This document shows, piece after piece, positions 59,121 to 64,000 of a stretch of 64,000 nt of DNA. Made by a program: the position numbers and the translations under genes. The notes below the pieces were generated by a model that ran no database searches, was not told the origin of the DNA, and was given only the letters and a program-made list of their open reading frames with translations. The first letter of the stretch is position 1, and every line of letters begins with the position of its first letter. Origin of the DNA: Polyangium jinanense (lineage in GTDB: Bacteria; Myxococcota; Polyangia; Polyangiales; Polyangiaceae); contig NZ_JAGTJJ010000033.1 of assembly GCF_028435365.1 (NCBI RefSeq), positions 62,001 through 126,000 of the forward strand, written 5' to 3'.

Positions 59121-59857
59121 GACGCTCTCCTCGCTTGTTCAACGAGAGCGACGCGCTCGAGCAGCCCTCGTGTCGGATGTTCGATCCCGGCAGCGACTTG
59201 TCGTGTCCCAGAGATCGGACCCGCGGGACGGAGTACAACCTGGCCTTGCTTTTCGAGATGAAGGAGCGCTTGGTCCACTGCGGATCGTGCGATCCCGAGG
59301 AGCTTGCCCCGCAGCACAGCAAGGCCGACCGCCCCGTCTTCGTCGGAGCGCATGTACATGAGCGCGTAGATGATCTGCGCCTCGACGCGCCCCTCCGGCC
59401 CTGCGAGCCTAGCGGCGACGATGTGCTCGATGAGCTTCGCCGTCGCATCCAGCTCGTGCGGCTCGAAGCTCCAGAGCAGCGTGTGCACCTCGTCGACAAC
59501 GGCGCGCCGTCCTGGGGAGAGAGGCGAGACGAGCGTGGGGACGGGCCTGCGCGCCGCCTTGTGCGCGGACACGTGCACGTGCGATGTCGACGCAGAGGCC
59601 GCCGGACGCGCAGGTTCAGGGGCCGGCGCCGGAGCAGCGACAACCGCTGCTACAGGGCGGCGCCGCCAGCAGGACAAGACGCCGATCAGCACACGCCACC
59701 ATGAGGGCCTCACCCGGATCGACATCGCGGGAGCGGGAGGCGCGGGCGCAGCCGGCCGCACGAAGAACGCCGTGGGGGCGTTGTCGTTCTCTTCGTGGCT
59801 CGCAGCCGGGCGCGCCATCACGCGCGTGGCAGCTTCGTCTTCTTCCTCGTCGGCCAT
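59117..59857 (-). CDS. winged-helix-like protein with Pro/Ala linker
   Basis: 246 residues from ATG 59857, with GGAGGGG at normal spacing. N-terminal acidic and disordered, then a short hydrophobic segment (WWRVLIGVLSCWRRRPVAAV) and a Pro/Ala linker. From about 140 a helical domain (LSPGRRAVVDEVHTLLWSFE) and a winged-helix-like end: VEAQIIYALMYMRSDEDGAV, LAVLRGKLLGIARSAVDQAL, KQGQVVLRPAG. It shares its C-terminal domain with 58599, and the two genes overlap, so they probably work as a pair. The 418 bases upstream (59858-60275) hold no gene. Confidence 0.65.
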   Translation of the reverse strand: MADEEEDEAATRVMARPAASHEENDNAPTAFFVRPAAPAPPAPAMSIRVRPSWWRVLIGVLSCWRRRPVAAVVAAPAPAPEPARPAASASTSHVHVSAHKAARRPVPTLVSPLSPGRRAVVDEVHTLLWSFEPHELDATAKLIEHIVAARLAGPEGRVEAQIIYALMYMRSDEDGAVGLAVLRGKLLGIARSAVDQALLHLEKQGQVVLRPAGPISGTRQVAAGIEHPTRGLLERVALVEQARRAS

Positions 59858-60275
59858 GTACCCCTCCGAGCGCACGAATGCCGTCTGCGACCTGAAAAAG
59901 CCGCGAAGCCGCTCCTCGTCGGCTCTGCGACGTCGACTCGGGAGACGCCGCGGACGGCTGGAATGACGAACAGAGCGATGATCGCCCGGAGGCGGGCGCG
60001 GAACCTGGGCTAGCGAATGCGAGCTGTATCCCGCGACCTCCTTCGAGCGAATATCACCATCCCCAGGCGACCGCGGTGGTATGCCTCGACGAACGCACCC
60101 CATGCGCGCCCTGCACCGCGGCCGTCTGCGGATGATGATGATTCGCGAGGACAAACGCCGCCGCAGGCCGGCGCTCATGGCCGGGCACAGAAGCCGCATG
60201 TCCCTTACTTTCTAAACACGAGCCGACACTGGCGACCCGTCCAAGGAAAGTGCACGCCCCCGTGCAAGAGGCGGG

Positions 60276-61529
60276 TCAGGGCGAAGTGCCGCTCTTCTGA
60301 TCGTTCTGCCGCAGGCCCTCGAGCGCCGCGGCGATGTACTTGTTCCGGACCGCCGCGTGCTGACTGTCCCGGTAGTCCCGTTCATGCTGTCGCAGCGTGG
60401 AGAGCGCCTCGGCGAACTGTCCGCGCGAGAGCATCTCCCGAGCTTGTTCGAGGTTTGTCGTCTCCGGGTCGTTGAGGGGCACGGCGGCGGGCGAGGGGCG
60501 CGGGGGCGCGACGACAACCACGGTCGCACTCGGGCCTGGGGTGGGCGGGGGCGCGACGGCAGAGGCGCTCTCTCCACGCCCGCTCTCGTCGATCACGACG
60601 GAGAGCACCATCGGCACCACATGCCGCGCGGCAGGTGACTCGTCGCGGGGCCAGAGCGCGACCGCGCCACCCCCGCCCAAGGCGCCGAGACCGACCAGGA
60701 AGAGCGGGTGCTTGATGAGCTCGAGCACCGCCTTCACCGTGGCGCGAGCAGCAGGCCCGGAGCCCGTGGGCGCGACCGCTTGGATGAGCCGCTTGCCCGA
60801 AGCCGGCGGTTCGGAGGGCGGCGACGGGTTCGGCGCCAAGGCGGGAGGAAGTACCTCGTGGAAACCGAGCTCGCCGGCGACGCCACGCCAGACCTCGCGC
60901 CGTGCATTCTCGATGAAGTCGGGCGTGAGGTCCTCGGGCCGGAAGACGGTGTCCAGGCCGAAGGGCAGCAGCATGAACGGCGTGAAATCCCGGCCGAACA
61001 GCTTCTTCACCCTGCGCCGGAAGACGTCCTTGGCCTCGACGAGCCTGGCCTGCGCGGTATTGCGCGAGACCCCGAGCGCCGCGGCGATCTTCGGTAGCGA
61101 CTCCCCGTTGAACTCGGCCCTGACGAGTACGTCGACGAGCTGCGCGTCCATGGTCTGAAGCACGCGTTTGACGACCTGATCGAGCTCATGATGCTCGAAG
61201 CGCTCGTGCGGGTTTTCGTCGCTGGGCACGTCCACGCCGACGTCTGCTTCGGGCGTCTCGAAGCGGTGGCGGTAGAGACGGTAGTGCTCCGCCGCCTGAT
61301 GTTTGCAGATCATCTCAAGCCAGTCCTCGACTCCCGCGGATGGGACCTTGTCGAAGTTCTTGTAGACCTTCACGAAGACGAGCTGCGCGAGGTCGTCGAC
61401 ATCCGCCTGGCGCACGCCCATCCGCGCCAGGATCCCGAGAACGGTCAGGAGGTGCGCCGTGTAGAAGCGGAGAAAGGCGTCGCTGGCGTGATGCAGGAAC
61501 GGGAGGAGGAGGCGCACGAGTACAAACAC
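60276..61529 (-). CDS. ECF-type sigma factor with membrane-anchored C-terminal half
   Basis: 417 residues from GTG 61529. Sigma region 2 (RQADVDDLAQLVFVKVYKNF) and region 4 (GESLPKIAAALGVSRNTAQA) are followed by a Pro-rich stretch and a transmembrane helix (HPLFLVGLGALGGGGAVALW). A Pro/Ala linker comes next, then a TPR-like helical end (NLEQAREMLSRGQFAEALST). Such fusions are typical of myxobacteria: the far side can sense a signal and control the sigma part. It pairs with the exported protein at 61587. Confidence 0.8.
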   Translation of the reverse strand: MFVLVRLLLPFLHHASDAFLRFYTAHLLTVLGILARMGVRQADVDDLAQLVFVKVYKNFDKVPSAGVEDWLEMICKHQAAEHYRLYRHRFETPEADVGVDVPSDENPHERFEHHELDQVVKRVLQTMDAQLVDVLVRAEFNGESLPKIAAALGVSRNTAQARLVEAKDVFRRRVKKLFGRDFTPFMLLPFGLDTVFRPEDLTPDFIENARREVWRGVAGELGFHEVLPPALAPNPSPPSEPPASGKRLIQAVAPTGSGPAARATVKAVLELIKHPLFLVGLGALGGGGAVALWPRDESPAARHVVPMVLSVVIDESGRGESASAVAPPPTPGPSATVVVVAPPRPSPAAVPLNDPETTNLEQAREMLSRGQFAEALSTLRQHERDYRDSQHAAVRNKYIAAALEGLRQNDQKSGTSP

Positions 61530-61586
61530 GCGCCGAGATGGGCGCCCCGTCCAATAAATCGTACGGCTTTCTGCTCGAAGGCTACT

Positions 61587-62651
61587 TCACCGGATGTCGA
61601 AGGGAACAACCAGGCCGACCCGGATCGCGCCGGTGAGGCGAGGAGAGCGCCAGAGTTCCTCGCCGTCGACGATAAACACACGCTGACGCGCCACGTAGGC
61701 GATGTCCCCGTGTAGCTGGAGGCCCAAGAAGCGAGCCAGCCGGAGCTCTCCGCCGACCCGCGCGCCGAGGTCAACTACGAAGGCATCATCGTTGATGATC
61801 TTGATTCTCGGGGCGTCGAGCGACAGCAGTGCCACGTCGCCAAAGACGCATACGCGGGCGAAAACGCGGGGAGCGAGGAGCTCATGGCGCCCGCATGCCA
61901 GGGCGGCCAGGCCCGCGCGTTCAGCCTCCACGTCGAGCTTCGTCGGCAGGGCCCAGGCGTGATCGTACTGCCCTTCGACACCGATGGAGATCCGCTTCCA
62001 CCGCCCCTCGACGCCCGCCGCGAGGCTCAAGGCGGTTTCGGGCGTACTCCACCACGCTGCCCCCATGTTCGCGTAGACGGCAAGCTGCGGCAGCCCTGCT
62101 GAGCGCGCCGGGACCTTCGGCGCCGAGGGGCGTGCGGCAGGTTGAAGCAGCTCGACGCGAGCGGGAGCCGGGGGCGTAGCGGCTGACGGAGGCGCGGAGG
62201 GCGCAGGCGGCGCAGACGAGCTCGACGCCGCGGGTGCCGCGGACGGGATGGTCAGTGGGTCGATGATGTCGCGCAAGTAGAAGACGGCTCGATCAGCGAG
62301 CTGATCGCATCGCCAAGATTCCGCCTGCGTGACGTGGTTGGCGACGACCTTCCCGTTCTCGTCGCGGGCCTCGATGTGCGCCTCGATCCGCTGCGGCGTG
62401 AGCACCAACTTCACGGAGATGGAGCGCGGCGCGTCGTCGGTGAAGGGATCGTGGCCCTTGAGCTTCGTGGCGAGGGCGGCCTTGATGTAGCTCTTGTCCG
62501 GGCAGTTCTTCGGGGCGTCAGGACCGGGGGCGTAGTCGAGGCGCCACGGCAGCACCTCGGGCGACTGCGCCGTCGCCTCCGAGGTGCCACAGAGCAGGGC
62601 CGCGATGAGCAAGAAGCGCGCCCTGAAAGGGCGTGAAGAGGCGTCCCGCAT
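61587..62651 (-). CDS. exported protein beside the sigma factor, possible outer-membrane barrel
   Basis: 354 residues with a signal peptide (ARFLLIAALLCGTSEATAQS). N-terminal domain 30-150 (two Cys, KNCPDKSYIKAALATKLKG, SISVKLVLTPQRIEAHIEAR), a Pro/Ala/Ser linker, then strand-rich sequence ending in F (YANMGAAWWSTPETALSLAA, GVEGRWKRISIGVEGQYDHA, TGAIRVGLVVPFDIR), typical of beta-barrel-like proteins that lie next to sigma/anti-sigma genes in myxobacteria. It precedes the sigma gene by 57 bases. Confidence 0.7.
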   Translation of the reverse strand: MRDASSRPFRARFLLIAALLCGTSEATAQSPEVLPWRLDYAPGPDAPKNCPDKSYIKAALATKLKGHDPFTDDAPRSISVKLVLTPQRIEAHIEARDENGKVVANHVTQAESWRCDQLADRAVFYLRDIIDPLTIPSAAPAASSSSAPPAPSAPPSAATPPAPARVELLQPAARPSAPKVPARSAGLPQLAVYANMGAAWWSTPETALSLAAGVEGRWKRISIGVEGQYDHAWALPTKLDVEAERAGLAALACGRHELLAPRVFARVCVFGDVALLSLDAPRIKIINDDAFVVDLGARVGGELRLARFLGLQLHGDIAYVARQRVFIVDGEELWRSPRLTGAIRVGLVVPFDIR

Positions 62652-62803
62652 GACCTGAGAGAGCAGGTTTGTCCCCGGCGCAGAGCATGCCCGTGGGGCG
62701 CGTGGGGCGCAAGCGTTGGTGGCACACGACAGTGCACAGCGTCGGTTTGTCCCTCGGGTCCGAACGTTGACGGTGCCCGGATTCGAGGACTAGCCTTTAC
62801 GGC

Positions 62804-63991
62804 GTGCGTGCGTTCAGGACCTTCGCCTCGTACCTCGGCACGTTGATCGCCTTCGGGCTCGCTGCCTGCGACGCAGAGAGCTGCGTCGCGGTAACCGAGG
62901 GCTACACCATCTGTTACAACGATGCCGACGAAGAGGTCCCGTGCTGTGGCCCGCCGGGGGAGAAGTACGCGTGCCCGCCCGATGCAGGCGATGATGCCGA
63001 CGTGGATGCCGGCGATGATGTCGACGCGGGCGACGATGACGGAGGTCCAGAAGCGGGCTCGTCGTCTGGGTGCCCCGATCATGCGCAGTGCGTGTCACCT
63101 GGCGGCGGCGGGTTCGACCACTTCCCTTCGTTCGTGTGGATGGGGCAGGAGACCGATCAACCGCCCGCTCCACTCGCCGACGTGGCCTGGGAGAGTTGGG
63201 TCGATGTCGTGTTCGCCGAACCCGTTTGTCCTGTCTGCTCTTGCGCGGCGCCGCCGCAGGGCTGCCTCTTGCCGGGCTCGTGGGATGCCAACTCGACCGC
63301 TTGCCAAGACTTTTCGTCCCCGTACGTCACGCCGTTTGACCCTCCGGTCGGATGGGACGGGTCCTGCACGTCATCAACCAAGATCCCCGCGGGTGCCGTG
63401 TGCGACGGCATGCCATGCGTTCGGTCGTTGGTGGTTGAGCCGCCCGTCGTCGCGCCGTGCGTGCCTGAGCCGGCGATGCCGCCGGAGGGCCTGCCCTTGC
63501 CGCCGCCTACACGCACGAAGGTGATCGAGTACGTGTCGGCGAGCCTTGGAACCTGTGGAGGGTTCCAGGTGTGCATCCCGAAGACTCCCCCTGGGTTCCG
63601 GCTCTGCCTCGTCGCGCATGGGCTCGAGGCTGGCCTGGCATGCCCAGAGGCGTGGTCGGATCGGCATACCGGCTGGATAGAAGTGGAGGACAAGAGGTCC
63701 TGCTCGGCGTGTAGTTGCGGTGCGCCGCAAGACGGCTTCTGCGAGGTGCGGGTCAAGGCGTACGCCGACGAGGCATGTGGGAACGAACGAGGGAGTCTCG
63801 TCCTCCCGTCGACCGAGGGGCCGAAGTGCGTCGACCTGACGAGTGGAACCGCCCTCGAAAGCCAGACTGCCGAGGTCCTTTCCGCTCAGGCTGGCACGTG
63901 CGTGCCCAGCGGGGGCGAGATTATCGGCGAGCCCTGGACCGCGGCGCCAGTGACATTCTGCTGCGTCCCTGAATTGGTGCCGCCACCATGA
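62804..63991 (+). CDS. Cys-rich lipoprotein with acidic Asp/Gly linker
   Basis: 395 residues from GTG 62804. Signal peptide with lipobox GLAAC (residues 18-22), then a Cys pair and a low-complexity DAGDDADVDAGDDVDAGDDD linker. The C-terminal 270 residues hold more than 20 Cys residues in CxxC-type pairs (PVCPVCSCAAPP, RSCSACSCGAPQ, TFCCVPEL). The Asp/Gly linker plus disulphide-rich domains are a myxobacterial signature; these are surface proteins of unknown role. It is divergent from the gene ending at 62651, sharing a 152-base promoter region. The next gene overlaps its stop. Confidence 0.75.
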   Translation: MRAFRTFASYLGTLIAFGLAACDAESCVAVTEGYTICYNDADEEVPCCGPPGEKYACPPDAGDDADVDAGDDVDAGDDDGGPEAGSSSGCPDHAQCVSPGGGGFDHFPSFVWMGQETDQPPAPLADVAWESWVDVVFAEPVCPVCSCAAPPQGCLLPGSWDANSTACQDFSSPYVTPFDPPVGWDGSCTSSTKIPAGAVCDGMPCVRSLVVEPPVVAPCVPEPAMPPEGLPLPPPTRTKVIEYVSASLGTCGGFQVCIPKTPPGFRLCLVAHGLEAGLACPEAWSDRHTGWIEVEDKRSCSACSCGAPQDGFCEVRVKAYADEACGNERGSLVLPSTEGPKCVDLTSGTALESQTAEVLSAQAGTCVPSGGEIIGEPWTAAPVTFCCVPELVPPP

Positions 63992-64000
63992 CGGCGCTCG
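63988..64000 (+). CDS. start of a gene leaving the window
   Basis: ATG 63988 overlaps the preceding stop as ATGA and opens a frame (Met-Thr-Ala-Leu) to the window end. The overlap is the only evidence. Confidence 0.4.

Overview
The window is very GC-rich bacterial DNA, with lower-GC stretches inside the accessory genes. Lipoproteins with acidic Asp/Gly linkers, sigma factors carrying a membrane-anchored C-terminal half, and Cys-rich secreted proteins point to a myxobacterium, most likely of the Polyangiales type; this is an inference from protein style, not a database match. No rRNA or tRNA gene is visible. Remnants of ordinary genes (a cobalamin-binding protein, a response regulator, a DNA methylase, dndB) lie between intact cassettes. 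This is the pattern of a defence and accessory island that has been rewritten many times.

Layout. 0-5 kb: a leftward operon ending in a GIY-YIG family protein without its nuclease domain, then a rightward run of three lipoproteins whose last member carries an HNH nuclease domain, as in SitA-type toxins. 5-18 kb: a first membrane-anchored DUF4041/GIY-YIG nuclease (SNIPE-like), a RadC/JAB protein, a large SNF2 helicase with a 15-residue tandem repeat tail plus a membrane-anchored XRE coiled-coil protein, a three-gene cassette with a PD-(D/E)XK nuclease, an EVE-Mrr-like restriction enzyme, and a second SNIPE-like nuclease. 18-28 kb: an ABC-three-component (DUF3732) system and a 1521-residue NACHT-like protein with a C-terminal nucleoside phosphorylase domain, flanked by decayed methylase and DUF5131 genes.

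28-40 kb looks like the backbone of a mobile element (plasmid, phage or satellite). It encodes a DUF1016-N-like DNA-binding protein, RadC, tiny membrane proteins, DUF6744, a MoxR-type AAA+ ATPase with a VWA partner, DUF6573, a ComM-like protein lacking the Walker A lysine, RecA and DUF6884. A stem-loop stands just upstream of several of these genes. A second, broken copy of the recA 3' half and its downstream tail lies 13.6 kb away at 52.3 kb.

40-51 kb: YwbE, a dndB remnant, a two-gene CBASS system (SLATT effector and AGS-C CD-NTase), an IS630 element, and a Pycsar system (cNMP-binding TIR effector and cyclase). 51-58 kb: a protein with two repeated domains and a tightly overlapping six-gene operon (DUF6932, XRE-ImmA/IrrE, DUF4186-like, radical SAM, ASCH, P-loop kinase). 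I do not recognise this operon as a named system, and it is the best candidate for something undescribed. 58-64 kb: an XRE/sigma pair with a frameshifted sigma gene, two winged-helix-like proteins, an intact membrane-tethered sigma factor beside an exported protein, and a Cys-rich lipoprotein.

Together the island offers several layers of defence: membrane nucleases against entering DNA, restriction-type nucleases, cyclic-nucleotide signalling with membrane- or NAD-directed effectors, STAND sensing, and a possible modified-nucleotide pathway. These roles are inferred from family membership; nothing here has been tested.
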